Positions 20,443 through 28,180 of a stretch of 64,000 nt of DNA are shown here, piece after piece. Each line of letters opens with the position of its first letter. Positions within the stretch are counted from its first letter, which is position 1. The stretch spans positions 1,736,001-1,800,000 of the forward strand of contig CAWJLP010000007.1 in the NCBI GenBank assembly GCA_963843745.1, given 5' to 3'. The notes under the pieces are model-generated. The model worked only from the letters and a program-made list of their open reading frames with translations, was not told where the DNA came from and made no database searches. The translations under genes were made by a program, and so were the position numbers. This DNA comes from Trebonia sp963843745 (GTDB taxonomy: Bacteria > Actinomycetota > Actinomycetes > Streptosporangiales > Streptosporangiaceae).

Positions 20443-20898
20443 CTAGCCGACCGCGGGAGCCCGCTGGCTACGGTGCAGCCAGCGGGCGCACAGCAGGAAG
20501 GCGGCGATCAGCACGACATCGGCGGCGACCTGGTCCCACCGGTGGGTGGCGATCCCGACGATCCCGAGCATCACCTCGGCGAACGCGGCCTGAACGAGGA
20601 TGCCGGTCAGCACCCGCCAGGCGCGGATCGCCAGCGGCACGAGCAGGGCGGCACCGAGCGCGATGATGTAGGGCGCGCTGTAGTGAGCCCAGGTCCGGGC
20701 GGAATCGGATAGCTGCTGCCCGGAGGTGAGCATGGTGGCCGGCGAGAACAACGCGCTGTAGGCGAGGCTGAGCACGCCGAGCGCGCCGACGATCACGACG
20801 ACGTACAGCCACCAGGGCTGACGGCCGGCGGCGGATTCCCGGCTGGCGGCGGTGATGCCGAGTGGCCGGGGGGACGCGGGGCCTTGGGCGGTGGTCAC
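20443..20898 (-). CDS. Four-helix integral membrane protein, unknown
   Basis: A 151-residue protein: a polar 27-residue N-terminus, then hydrophobic helices around WWLYVVVIVGALGVLSLAYS, PYIIALGAALLVPLAI, GILVQAAFAEVMLGIVGIA and VAADVVLIAAFLLCARWL. It starts with a GTG preceded by AAGGAG. The layout (TM1, loop, three helices) resembles small DoxX-like or hypothetical actinobacterial membrane proteins, but no motif is decisive. It is divergent from a TetR regulator across an AT-rich operator region and is its probable target. Confidence 0.75.
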   Translation of the reverse strand: MTTAQGPASPRPLGITAASRESAAGRQPWWLYVVVIVGALGVLSLAYSALFSPATMLTSGQQLSDSARTWAHYSAPYIIALGAALLVPLAIRAWRVLTGILVQAAFAEVMLGIVGIATHRWDQVAADVVLIAAFLLCARWLHRSQRAPAVG

Positions 20899-20916
20899 GA
20901 GGTCTCCTTAAGGTGA

Positions 20917-20980
20917 TAGCGCTAGATTCTTAGCACTAAGCTCTTTGCCTTTAGTATTTAGTCTTATGTTCTTAGCGCTA
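20917..20980. promoter_or_regulatory. AT-rich divergent operator with repeated TAGCGCTA palindromes
   Basis: TAGCGCTA, an 8-bp perfect palindrome, occurs at 20917-20924 and 20973-20980. Between them CTTAG-CA-CTAAG (20929-20940) is a related inverted repeat. This very AT-rich block lies between the divergent membrane protein and the TetR gene, so it is the likely regulator-binding and promoter region. Binding is inferred. Confidence 0.5.
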
Positions 20981-21025
20981 GACTGTCAAGGGATAAACGC
21001 CGAAGAGAGGGAAGCGACCCAGGCC

Positions 21026-21685
21026 ATGACCGTGACCAGCGGAAGCAAGCGGACGCGACGGCGGAACCCGCGCGGGCAGGGCGAGAAGCTGCGCGAGGAG
21101 CTGCTCGATGCGGCGAGCGCCATCATGACGGCGGACGGCAACGCGAAGGGCCTGTCGCTTAGCTCGGTGGCGCGGGCCGTCGGGATCGCGGCGACCTCGG
21201 TGTACCTGCACTTCCCCGACATTGAGCAGCTCAAGTACGCCCTCGTCGACCGCGGGTTCGCCGAGATGAACCGGCGTCGCGCCGCTGCCACGGCGGAGCT
21301 GACCGACCCGGCCGCGGTCGTGCTCGCCCGGTGGCGTGCCTACGCGGGGTTCGCCGTCGACAATCCTGGGGTGTACCGGCTGATGTTCGGCCCCGAGCTT
21401 CCGCCCGTGCTGGCCTTCGACTCGCCGGATTCTCCCGGCCGGCAGGCCTTCATGTCCGGCGTCGAGGCCATCGCCACCGCCCAGCGGGCAGGTGCGATCG
21501 GCGCTCCCGACGGCCCGTTCCGGCTTGCCGCCCTGACCTGGGCGGCCGTCCACGGGCTGGTCTCGCTCCGGGTAGACCGGCCGAACTTCCCCTGGCCGCC
21601 GCTCGACGGAATGATCGACGACACCGTGCGCCGCCTGCTTGTTATGCCCGGAAGGGAACACGGGGAAGCAACCCAGACCGCTTGA
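21026..21685 (+). CDS. TetR family transcriptional regulator
   Basis: A 219-residue regulator. Basic N-terminus (SKRTRRRNPRGQGEKLREEL) then the TetR HTH SLSSVARAVGIAATSVYLHF. The C-terminal ligand domain includes WRAYAGFAVDNPGVYRLMFG, common in the TetR_C_33 (WHG) type. ATG 21026 was selected since the domain starts soon after; an upstream in-frame start lies inside the operator and is unlikely. Ribosome-binding sequence is weak. Likely represses itself and the divergent membrane protein. Confidence 0.9.
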   Translation: MTVTSGSKRTRRRNPRGQGEKLREELLDAASAIMTADGNAKGLSLSSVARAVGIAATSVYLHFPDIEQLKYALVDRGFAEMNRRRAAATAELTDPAAVVLARWRAYAGFAVDNPGVYRLMFGPELPPVLAFDSPDSPGRQAFMSGVEAIATAQRAGAIGAPDGPFRLAALTWAAVHGLVSLRVDRPNFPWPPLDGMIDDTVRRLLVMPGREHGEATQTA

Positions 21686-21721
21686 CACCGCCCGGCCGCC
21701 CTTAAGCCCCCGGCATCGCGC

Positions 21722-21817
21722 CTAGGCCAGGCTTCGCTCCCGGCGGGCGGCGGCCAGGCCGAGGCCGTCCAGGTGAGCAGCAGCAGGGCCGCGGCCGCGG
21801 TCCGACTCCAGCCACAT
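21722..21817 (-). CDS. Candidate 31-residue small ORF with strong ribosome-binding site
   Basis: The frame MWLESDRGRGPAAAHLDGLG plus 11 residues (ending RRERSLA) starts at an ATG preceded by AGGAGG at ideal spacing. It lies alone in the gap between the TetR gene and the divergent WD40 gene. The peptide has no recognisable motif. A small secreted or leader peptide cannot be judged. Only the Shine-Dalgarno supports it. Confidence 0.3.
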   Translation of the reverse strand: MWLESDRGRGPAAAHLDGLGLAAARRERSLA

Positions 21818-21987
21818 CCGGACCTCCTGCCGCGCAGCGTAGCCCGCCCTTCCCGCCAACGGTCTCGCCGCGCCCAATGTCACGAAATGGTGGAACACAG
21901 GGAGCGAAGACGCGAAAACGGGCCGCGTGCGCCCGCGGTAGTAGCACAATGAGGCGCGCATCACGGATGATCGCAGAAGGCGGATAC

Positions 21988-23007
21988 ATGAGTGTTATCG
22001 AGACGGCGGGCGTGCGCACGCTCGCCGGCCACACGGGCGCGGTCAACTCGGTGGCTTTCAGCCCGGACAGTGCCCGGGTCAGCACCGCTAGCGAGGACAA
22101 CACCGCCCGGCTGTGGGACGCCGCCACCGGTCAGCTTCTTCACACGTTCACCGGTCACACCGATGCGGTGTTCGCGGCGCCGTTCAGCCCGGACGGCCGC
22201 CGGGTGGCCACCGTCAGCGCCGACGTGACACCGCGGCTGTGGGACGTCGCGACCGGCGCCTGCGCGTACGAGCTGGTGGGCCACACGATCGCCGTGTTCG
22301 GTGTCGCGTTCAGCCCGGACGGCACGCTGCTCGCCACCACGAGCTACGACGAGACCGTCCGGCTCTGGCAGTCGCGCAGCGGTGCCCCCCTGCACGTGCT
22401 CGAAGGCCACAGCGACATCGTGTACGGCGCCGCGTTCAACCCCGACGGCGCGCTGCTCGCCACCGCCAGCGGCGACGGCACCATCCGGCTGTGGAACACC
22501 AGGACCGGCGCGTGCCTGAGCATCCTGACCGGCCACACCGGCATCGTCTCCGCCGTGACGTTCAGCCCGGACGGCGCGCTGATCGCGACCGCGAGCTTCG
22601 ATGGCACCGCGCGGTTGTGGGACGTCCGGACGGGCAACTGCGTACGCATCCTGAGCGGCCATTCCGGCACCGTGTGGTCGGTCGCTTTCAGCCCGAACGG
22701 GCGCGTGGTGGCCGCCGCGAGCGAAGACGCGACCGCGAGGCTGTGGGACACCGAGTCCGGTACCCCGATCCGCACCCTGGAAGGCCACACCGACTCGGCG
22801 TTCGTCGTCGCGTTCAGTCCCGACGGCGCGCTCATCGCGACCGCGAGCTCGGACGCCACGGTCCGGCTCTGGGACGCCGCCACCGGAAAGTGCCTGCGCA
22901 CCCTCGAGGGCCACGCCGGCGCGGTCAGCTCCCTGGCGTTCAGCCCCGACGGCCGCCAGCTCGCCACCGCCAGCGCCGACGAAACCGCCCGCGTCTGGCC
23001 TCTCTAA
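21988..23007 (+). CDS. Stand-alone WD40 beta-propeller, eight repeats
   Basis: A 339-residue protein consisting almost wholly of eight WD40 repeats of 42 residues, each with the pattern (T/I)L.GH...V..V.FSPDG..(I/L)ATAS.D.T.RLWD. It starts directly at repeat 1 (GVRTLAGHTGAVNSVAFSPD) and ends with repeat 8 (ETARVWPL). No kinase, NACHT or caspase domain is attached, unlike many bacterial WD40 proteins. It should form an eight-bladed (or seven plus one) propeller acting as a cytoplasmic protein scaffold. Partners are unknown. Confidence 0.9.
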   Translation: MSVIETAGVRTLAGHTGAVNSVAFSPDSARVSTASEDNTARLWDAATGQLLHTFTGHTDAVFAAPFSPDGRRVATVSADVTPRLWDVATGACAYELVGHTIAVFGVAFSPDGTLLATTSYDETVRLWQSRSGAPLHVLEGHSDIVYGAAFNPDGALLATASGDGTIRLWNTRTGACLSILTGHTGIVSAVTFSPDGALIATASFDGTARLWDVRTGNCVRILSGHSGTVWSVAFSPNGRVVAAASEDATARLWDTESGTPIRTLEGHTDSAFVVAFSPDGALIATASSDATVRLWDAATGKCLRTLEGHAGAVSSLAFSPDGRQLATASADETARVWPL

Positions 23008-23012
23008 CGGCC

Positions 23013-23051
23013 CCCCGTCAGCCGGCCCCGTCAGCCGGCCCCGTCAGCCGC
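23013..23051 (+). repeat. 13-bp tandem repeat, three units
   Basis: CCCCGTCAGCCGG at 23013-23025 and 23026-23038, then the same with a final C at 23039-23051. It overlaps the 3' end of the convergent PAP2 gene, where it encodes the Ala/Asp/Gly tail and the stop region. Confidence 0.85.
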
Positions 23052-23624
23052 GGGGAGGATCGCGTACGTGACCGCGGCGGCGGCGGCGCCGAGGACGCAG
23101 CCGGCGATGACCTGGGCCGTCGTGTGGTCCTGGAGGGCGACGCGGGACCAGGCGGTGAGCGCGACGAGCGCGTAGGCGGGGATGACCCGCGGGCCGTACA
23201 TCAGGCCCAGGATCGTCACAGAACCGCAGGCGACCGCGCAGTGGATGGAGATCTTCCAGACGGTCGTGATGGCCGCGAGCACCGCCACGCTGACGAGCAT
23301 GCAGCCGAAGTACCCGGACAGCTCCGGCGGCGCGCCGAGCGCGACGAGCAGCACGAGGCCCGCCGCGAGCGACGCGGTGATGAACGTGAGGACGATGAGC
23401 CTCGGGCGCTTGGCGCCGACGTTCCTGTCGTCCCACTGGCCGTGCCGGATGCCGCGGGTGATGAACAGCGTGGGCACCACGCCCGCGAAGAAGGCCGCGA
23501 GCAGTCCCCAGCCCAGGCCCGCCACGCCGTCCGCATGCCAGCCGACGATGACGACGGTGGCGATGATCCAGTTCTTTGGCTCGAGCAGGTACGTGACCCG
23601 CTCCGCCACCGTCCTGTCCTTCAC
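23031..23624 (-). CDS. PAP2-superfamily membrane phosphatase
   Basis: A 197-residue multispan protein. It carries a degenerate PAP2 signature: KRPR in place of KxxxxxxRP, SIHCAVACGSV with the serine-x-histidine of motif 2, and SRVALQDHTTAQVIAG matching the SRxxxxxH(xxxD) of motif 3. Such enzymes dephosphorylate lipid phosphates (phosphatidic acid, undecaprenyl- or prenyl-diphosphates) at the membrane. The start is uncertain: I used GTG 23624 (VKDRTVAERV), but GTG 23696 would add 24 residues. Divergent from the HpaB-like gene. Confidence 0.72.
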   Translation of the reverse strand: MKDRTVAERVTYLLEPKNWIIATVVIVGWHADGVAGLGWGLLAAFFAGVVPTLFITRGIRHGQWDDRNVGAKRPRLIVLTFITASLAAGLVLLVALGAPPELSGYFGCMLVSVAVLAAITTVWKISIHCAVACGSVTILGLMYGPRVIPAYALVALTAWSRVALQDHTTAQVIAGCVLGAAAAAVTYAILPAADGAG

Positions 23625-23721
23625 CGGTACTTCACGGGACCAGGCAACCACCAGTCCCGGCCGGCTGGCAAGCTCGATTCCCGGGTTGTCCCGCACGCGG
23701 CCGGGGGGTTACGGTCCGGTC

Positions 23722-25170
23722 ATGCCAGCACGCACCGGCGCGGAATTCCTGGACCGGCTCGCCGCCGCCAGGACGCATGTGGAGATCCAGGGCGAGGCGC
23801 TGACCGGGGGAGTGGCGGAGCACCCCGCGTTCCGCAATGTAGTGCGCAGTTACGCGGAACTGTTCGACATGCAGCACGACCCGGCGTACCGGGACGTGCT
23901 GACGTACCCGTCGCCGCTGACCGGCGAACCCGTGGCGACGTCGTTCCTCGTCCCGCGTACGCAAGCCGACCTGGAAAAGCGCCGCCTGGCGTTCAAGCTC
24001 TGGGCCGACCGGTCGCTGGGCATGCTCGGCCGCACGGGCGACTACCTGAACAGCGCGCTGATGGGGCTGGCGTCGGCCGCCGACTGGTTCGGCCAGGCCG
24101 ACAGGGCGTTCGCGCGCAACATCACGGCGTACTACGAGAAGGTCCGCGAAGAAGACCTGCTCTGCACGCACACCCTGATCCCGCCGCAGGCCAACCGCGC
24201 CGTCACGGGCAGCCAGCAGGCCGGGGGAGCGCTGATGGCGCACGTCGTCCGCGAAGACGACAACGGCGTGGTGGTGCGCGGCGCGCGGATGCTCGCCACC
24301 ATCGGCCCGTTCGCCGACGAGCTGCTCGTCTTCCCGTCGACGGTGCTGCGCGGCACGCCGGAGGACAAGCCGTACTCGTTCGCGTTCGCGATCCCGTCGG
24401 ACGCCCCTGGCCTGCGGTACATCGCCCGCGAGCCGCTGGACTACGGCCGGACGCATTTCGACCACCCGCTCGGCTCGCGGTTCGACGAATCCGACGCGGT
24501 GGTGGTCTTCGACGACGTGCACGTCCCCTACGAGCGCTGCTTTGTCCTCGGCGATCCCGAACTGTGCAACGGCTTCTACACCGCCACGTCGGCGGTCGCG
24601 CACATGACGCACCAGGTGCTGGCCCGCACGACCGCGAAGACCGAGTACATCCTCGGCCTGGTCACGCTGCTGACCGAGGCGATCGGCATCGGCCAGTTCC
24701 CGCACGTCCAGGCCGACCTCGCCGAGATCATCACGACCCTGGAGACGCTGCGCGCGTTCGGCCGCGCCGCCGAGGCGGACGCCGCGGTCAACTCCTACGG
24801 CGTGCTCACCCCCGCCTGGGCCCCGCTGAACGCGGCGCGCAACCTCTACCCGCGGCTCTACCAGCGGTTCCCCGAGATCCTGCGCAAGCTGGGCGCCTCC
24901 GGCCTGATGGCGACCCCCACCGAGGCCGACGTGACCGGCCCGGCCGCCGCCGACATCGACACCTACCTGCAGGCGGCGGCGCTGCCAGGCGCGGACAGGG
25001 TCCGGCTGTTCCGCCTCGCCTGGGACACTTGCATCTCGGCGTTCGCGGGCCGCCAGGCGCTGTATGAGTACTACTTCTTCGGCGACCCGGTCCGGATGGC
25101 CGGCGCCTACGCAGGAAGCTACGACAAGACCCCGTACGCGGACCGCGTCCGGGATTTCCTGCGGCGGTGA
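23722..25170 (+). CDS. 4-hydroxyphenylacetate 3-hydroxylase (HpaB) family flavin monooxygenase
   Basis: A 482-residue soluble enzyme of the acyl-CoA-dehydrogenase fold used by FADH2-dependent two-component monooxygenases. The N-terminal HpaB domain begins ARTGAEFLDRLAAARTHVEI; LCTHTLIPPQANR, GARMLATIGPFADELLVFPS and VVFDDVHVPYERCFV are family-conserved. Length is normal. No flavin reductase partner is encoded nearby. Substrate is probably a phenolic compound. Six bases separate it from the amidotransferase gene, so the two are likely cotranscribed. Confidence 0.9.
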   Translation: MPARTGAEFLDRLAAARTHVEIQGEALTGGVAEHPAFRNVVRSYAELFDMQHDPAYRDVLTYPSPLTGEPVATSFLVPRTQADLEKRRLAFKLWADRSLGMLGRTGDYLNSALMGLASAADWFGQADRAFARNITAYYEKVREEDLLCTHTLIPPQANRAVTGSQQAGGALMAHVVREDDNGVVVRGARMLATIGPFADELLVFPSTVLRGTPEDKPYSFAFAIPSDAPGLRYIAREPLDYGRTHFDHPLGSRFDESDAVVVFDDVHVPYERCFVLGDPELCNGFYTATSAVAHMTHQVLARTTAKTEYILGLVTLLTEAIGIGQFPHVQADLAEIITTLETLRAFGRAAEADAAVNSYGVLTPAWAPLNAARNLYPRLYQRFPEILRKLGASGLMATPTEADVTGPAAADIDTYLQAAALPGADRVRLFRLAWDTCISAFAGRQALYEYYFFGDPVRMAGAYAGSYDKTPYADRVRDFLRR

Positions 25171-25176
25171 TGACGC

Positions 25177-26016
25177 ATGTGCCGCTGGCTCGCTTACACG
25201 GGCGCACCGATTCCGCTGACCGAGGTGCTCTACACGCCGGTTCACTCACTGATCGACCAGAGCCTGCACTCCCGGCTCGGAGCCGAGACAACCAACGGCG
25301 ACGGCTTCGGCGTCGGCTGGTACGACGCCGCCGCGGCCCCCGGGCTGTTCCGCAGCATTGAACCCGCGTGGAATGACCTGAACCTGCGCGAGCTCGCCGG
25401 CCACATCAGTTCGCATCTGTTCTTCGCCCACGTCCGCGCGGCGGTCGGCTCGGCGGTCCAGCAGACCAACTGCCACCCGTTCCGCCATGGCCAGTGGCTA
25501 TTCATGCACAACGGGTTCATCGACGGCTTCGCGGCGATCAAGCGCGACCTGGTGGTCGCGGTCGACGAGTCCCTGTTCCCGGACATCCAGGGCACCTCCG
25601 ACACCGAGGTGCTGTTCTACCTGGCGCTCACCTTCGGCCTGCAGGACGATCCGCCCGCAGCGGTAGCACGCGCGATCGGGTTCGTTGAGGCGTGCGGGCG
25701 GGGCCGGGGCGTCGCCTACCCCTTCCAGGGCACCATCGCGACGTCCGACGGCGAGACTGTGTGGGCATTCCGCTACTCCAGCCAGGGCACGTCCCGGTCG
25801 CTGTTCTACACCCGCGACATCCGCGCGCTCCGGCGCGAGTACCCCGACCGGGAACTCCTCCGCGAGGTACCGGACGACGCGCGGCTCGTGGTCTCCGAGC
25901 CGATCGGCGACCTGCCCGGCGCCTGGGAGGAAATGCCCGAGGCGACCTACACCGTGGTCCGCCCGGGCGAGGACCAGCTGCTCCCCTTCCGCCCCGAACC
26001 TACGGACGGACACTGA
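25177..26016 (+). CDS. Class II glutamine amidotransferase (YafJ/EgtC-like)
   Basis: A 279-residue protein whose Cys2 (MCRWLAYTG) becomes the N-terminal nucleophile after Met removal, as in Ntn-type glutaminases. GAETTNGDGFGVGWYD, FFAHVRAAVGS, NCHPFRHGQWLFMHNG and GTSDTEVLFYLAL match the family core. The fold resembles EgtC, the ergothioneine gamma-glutamyl hydrolase, but no egt genes are near; a general glutaminase or peptidase role is equally likely. Just downstream are repeated intergenic elements. Confidence 0.88.
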   Translation: MCRWLAYTGAPIPLTEVLYTPVHSLIDQSLHSRLGAETTNGDGFGVGWYDAAAAPGLFRSIEPAWNDLNLRELAGHISSHLFFAHVRAAVGSAVQQTNCHPFRHGQWLFMHNGFIDGFAAIKRDLVVAVDESLFPDIQGTSDTEVLFYLALTFGLQDDPPAAVARAIGFVEACGRGRGVAYPFQGTIATSDGETVWAFRYSSQGTSRSLFYTRDIRALRREYPDRELLREVPDDARLVVSEPIGDLPGAWEEMPEATYTVVRPGEDQLLPFRPEPTDGH

Positions 26017-26061
26017 GACCGGGATAGAGGGGCTGACCGGTCGGCCAGCCCCCTGACGCCC

Positions 26062-26077
26062 GATAACAGCAAGAAGC
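26062..26077 (+). repeat. 16-mer repeat, copy 2 of 3
   Basis: GATAACAGCAAGAAGC, identical to copies at 15529 and 26164. It lies 46 bases after the amidotransferase stop codon and upstream of the 46-bp palindrome. Confidence 0.8.
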
Positions 26078-26092
26078 AGGCTGGCCGCGCAC

Positions 26093-26138
26093 ATAGTGGA
26101 TCGGTAAGGCCCCTCTGGGGCGCCTGCCGATCCACTAT
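26093..26138. repeat. 46-bp palindromic element, copy A
   Basis: Perfect 12-bp arms ATAGTGGATCGG (26093-26104) and CCGATCCACTAT (26127-26138) enclose a 22-base GC-rich core containing CCCCTCTGGGG. A second element of the same length, outer arm and core layout lies at 38503-38548. It sits between convergent genes and may also terminate transcription. Confidence 0.75.
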
Positions 26139-26163
26139 CTTCAAGTTCGCCGTCACCATTCGT

Positions 26164-26179
26164 GATAACAGCAAGAAGC
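26164..26179 (+). repeat. 16-mer repeat, copy 3 of 3
   Basis: Third exact GATAACAGCAAGAAGC, 102 bases after copy 2, so that the two copies bracket the 46-bp palindrome. It ends 43 bases before the dioxygenase stop codon. Confidence 0.8.
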
Positions 26180-26222
26180 GGCTAGAGCCGCCGACAGCGC
26201 GCGCCAGAGCAGACCGCGGCAG

Positions 26223-27107
26223 TCAGGAGACCTGGAAGGAGCGCTTCGCCAGGCCCATCCAGTAGCCGTCGATCACGGTCTCCACGGGCGCCGACGGGTC
26301 GGAGGCCGCGCCGAGCGTGACGAACAGCGGCAGGAAATGGTCCGCTGTCGGATGCGCGTACGGCATCCCCGGCGCCTGCCGGAACCTGGCCAGCGCCTCA
26401 ACGTCCCCGCGCCTCAGCGCATCAGAGGCCCACGCGTCGAAGTCGGACGACCAGCCGGGCACTTCCGGCCCGAACACCATCTCGCGGGTCAGGAACGGCA
26501 GCCCGTGGGTGAGGAACCCCGACCCGATGATCAGCACCCCGGACTCGCGCAGCGGCCGCAGCCGGGCGCCAAGCGACAGCAGCAAAGACGGGTCCGACGT
26601 CGGGATCGACAGCTGCAGCACGGGCACGTCCGCGAGCGGGTACATGACCTTCAGCGGCACCCAGGCCCCGTGGTCGAGCCCGCGGCTCGGGTGCTGGTGC
26701 ACCGGCGCGACCGCCGGCATCAAGCCCGCGACGTCGCGCGCCAGGGACGACGCGTCCGGCGTGGGATACGTCAGCGTGTAGTACCGCTGCTGGAACCCGC
26801 CGAAGTCGTAGACCAGCGGCGTCGCCGCGCCAGGCGCGGACAGCATCAGCGGCGCGGCCTCCCAGTGCGCCGAGACGATCAGCACGCCGCGCGGCTTGGG
26901 CAGCGTGTGCGTCCACGACGCGAGCTGCGCCATCCACTCCGCGTCGTCGAGCAGCGGGGGAGCGCCGTGCCCGATGTACAGCGCCGGCAACGGCCCGTCA
27001 GCCGGCGTCCACGCGCGCTGCGCGGCGCTCGCCGGCGCCGCCGTCGCGGCGAACTCGTCGTACGCCCCCGCCGGCACCAGCGGATCGAAGATCGAGCGCG
27101 TCGCCAC
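26223..27107 (-). CDS. Class III extradiol dioxygenase, LigB/DODA (YgiD) type
   Basis: A 294-residue protein. LYIGHGAPPLLDDAEW, GVLIVSAHWEAAPLML and GLDHGAWVPLKVMYP carry the conserved histidines that bind the non-haem metal in the DODA/YgiD branch of LigB dioxygenases, which open catechol-type rings such as DOPA. The first about 30 residues precede the catalytic fold and are Ala-rich. GTG start preceded by a GAGGTGGTGAG stretch. It is divergent from the MTHFR-like gene with TTGA-N4-TCAA sites between, implying control by the neighbouring MarR protein. Confidence 0.88.
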   Translation of the reverse strand: MATRSIFDPLVPAGAYDEFAATAAPASAAQRAWTPADGPLPALYIGHGAPPLLDDAEWMAQLASWTHTLPKPRGVLIVSAHWEAAPLMLSAPGAATPLVYDFGGFQQRYYTLTYPTPDASSLARDVAGLMPAVAPVHQHPSRGLDHGAWVPLKVMYPLADVPVLQLSIPTSDPSLLLSLGARLRPLRESGVLIIGSGFLTHGLPFLTREMVFGPEVPGWSSDFDAWASDALRRGDVEALARFRQAPGMPYAHPTADHFLPLFVTLGAASDPSAPVETVIDGYWMGLAKRSFQVS

Positions 27108-27138
27108 GGCTACTCACCACCTCAACCATCAATGGAAA

Positions 27139-27181
27139 CTTGATGCTTCAAGTCTAACCCGAAGAATCTTGAAGCGTCAAC
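27139..27181. promoter_or_regulatory. Two MarR-type operators in a divergent promoter region
   Basis: TTGATGCTTCAA (27140-27151) and TTGAAGCGTCAA (27169-27180) share the inverted repeat TTGA-N4-TCAA, spaced 29 bases apart. The second recurs exactly, as CTTGAAGCGTCAAC, upstream of the marR gene. They lie between the dioxygenase and the MTHFR-like gene. Confidence 0.6.
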
Positions 27182-27265
27182 TTATCGCCGTGCCCGCGCA
27201 GGGCACGACGGACCTTGTGCGCCCGGACAGTTCCCATAACCGCCGTACAGGCGAACAATCGGAGA

Positions 27266-28165
27266 ATGACCCTACGCGAGGCACTAGCCGCGGGCACCTT
27301 CTCGGTCACCGCCGAACTCAACCCGCCAGTAGATCCCGTCGCCGGCCCGGTGCGCGCCACCGCGGCGAAGCTGGCGCCGCTCGTCGCCGCGGCTAACGTG
27401 ACCGACAACCAGGCGGCCACGGTCAAGGTCACCCCGCTCGCGGTCTCGGTCTGGATGCTCGAGCAGGGTCTCGAGCCGATCATGCAGGTCACCACCCGCG
27501 ACAGGAACATCCTGGCGCTGCAGTCCGAACTCCTTGGCGCCTGGGCCCTCGGCGTCAGGAACATCCTCGCCCTGTCCGGCGACCCCCTCAAGGTCGGCAA
27601 GTACGCGGACATCGCCACCAAGGTCGGCGACGTCGACTCCCTCGGCCTGGTAAGGCTGATCAGGAAGATGAACGACGGCGAGCTCGCCGCGGGTGAGAAG
27701 CTCACTACCCCGACGGACTTCTACGTCGCCAGCGCTATGAACCCGCTGGTCGACAGCCCGGAGAAGGTCAAGTCAAAGCTCGACGCCGGCACCGAGTTCT
27801 TCCAGACCAACATCGTCTACGACGTTCCGCGCTTCGCGAAGTGGTTCGCCCCGCTCCACGAGCAGGGCCTGCTCGAGAACGTCCCGGTCCTCGTCGGCAT
27901 CATGCCGCCACGCAGCACCCGCGCGCTCGAGCACATGCACAACCACATCCCCGGCGTCGAGGTCGACGACGCCACCTTCGCCCGCCTGAAGGACCTGACC
28001 GGCGACGACGCGAAGGAGGCGGGCGTCCGCGTCGCCGCCGACGTGATCAGCCAGCTGCGCGAGGTGCCCGGCGTGGCCGGCGTGCACATCATGGCGCCTA
28101 GCTGGGAGGCCGAGGCCGTCACCCGTGTCGTCGAGGCGGCGGGGCTTGAAGCGTCAACCTCATGA
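27266..28165 (+). CDS. Methylenetetrahydrofolate reductase-family protein
   Basis: A 299-residue TIM-barrel protein of the MetF family. TLREALAAGTFSVTAELNPP starts the barrel, AANVTDNQAATVKVTPLAVS matches the N-terminal (b/a) region, and NILALSGDPLKVGKY contains the GDP motif that contacts FAD in MetF. Usual role: reduction of methylene- to methyl-tetrahydrofolate for methionine synthesis. Association with a ring-cleaving dioxygenase and MarR is unusual for housekeeping MetF; a C1-transfer role linked to aromatic (for example methoxy-aromatic) breakdown is a reasonable guess. ATG 27266 has GGAG very close upstream. Confidence 0.8.
   Translation: MTLREALAAGTFSVTAELNPPVDPVAGPVRATAAKLAPLVAAANVTDNQAATVKVTPLAVSVWMLEQGLEPIMQVTTRDRNILALQSELLGAWALGVRNILALSGDPLKVGKYADIATKVGDVDSLGLVRLIRKMNDGELAAGEKLTTPTDFYVASAMNPLVDSPEKVKSKLDAGTEFFQTNIVYDVPRFAKWFAPLHEQGLLENVPVLVGIMPPRSTRALEHMHNHIPGVEVDDATFARLKDLTGDDAKEAGVRVAADVISQLREVPGVAGVHIMAPSWEAEAVTRVVEAAGLEASTS
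28146..28157. promoter_or_regulatory. MarR-type operator ahead of marR gene
   Basis: TTGAAGCGTCAA, identical to 27169-27180, overlaps the last codons of the MTHFR-like gene and lies 24 bases before the MarR start codon, consistent with autoregulation. Confidence 0.6.
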
Positions 28166-28180
28166 CGTAGCCTGGAAGGC

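Noticed and set aside
22113..25067. Nearly 1000-codon frame through the WD40, PAP2 and HpaB-like genes
   Set aside because: It crosses three well-supported genes on both strands and reads as Arg-rich noise.
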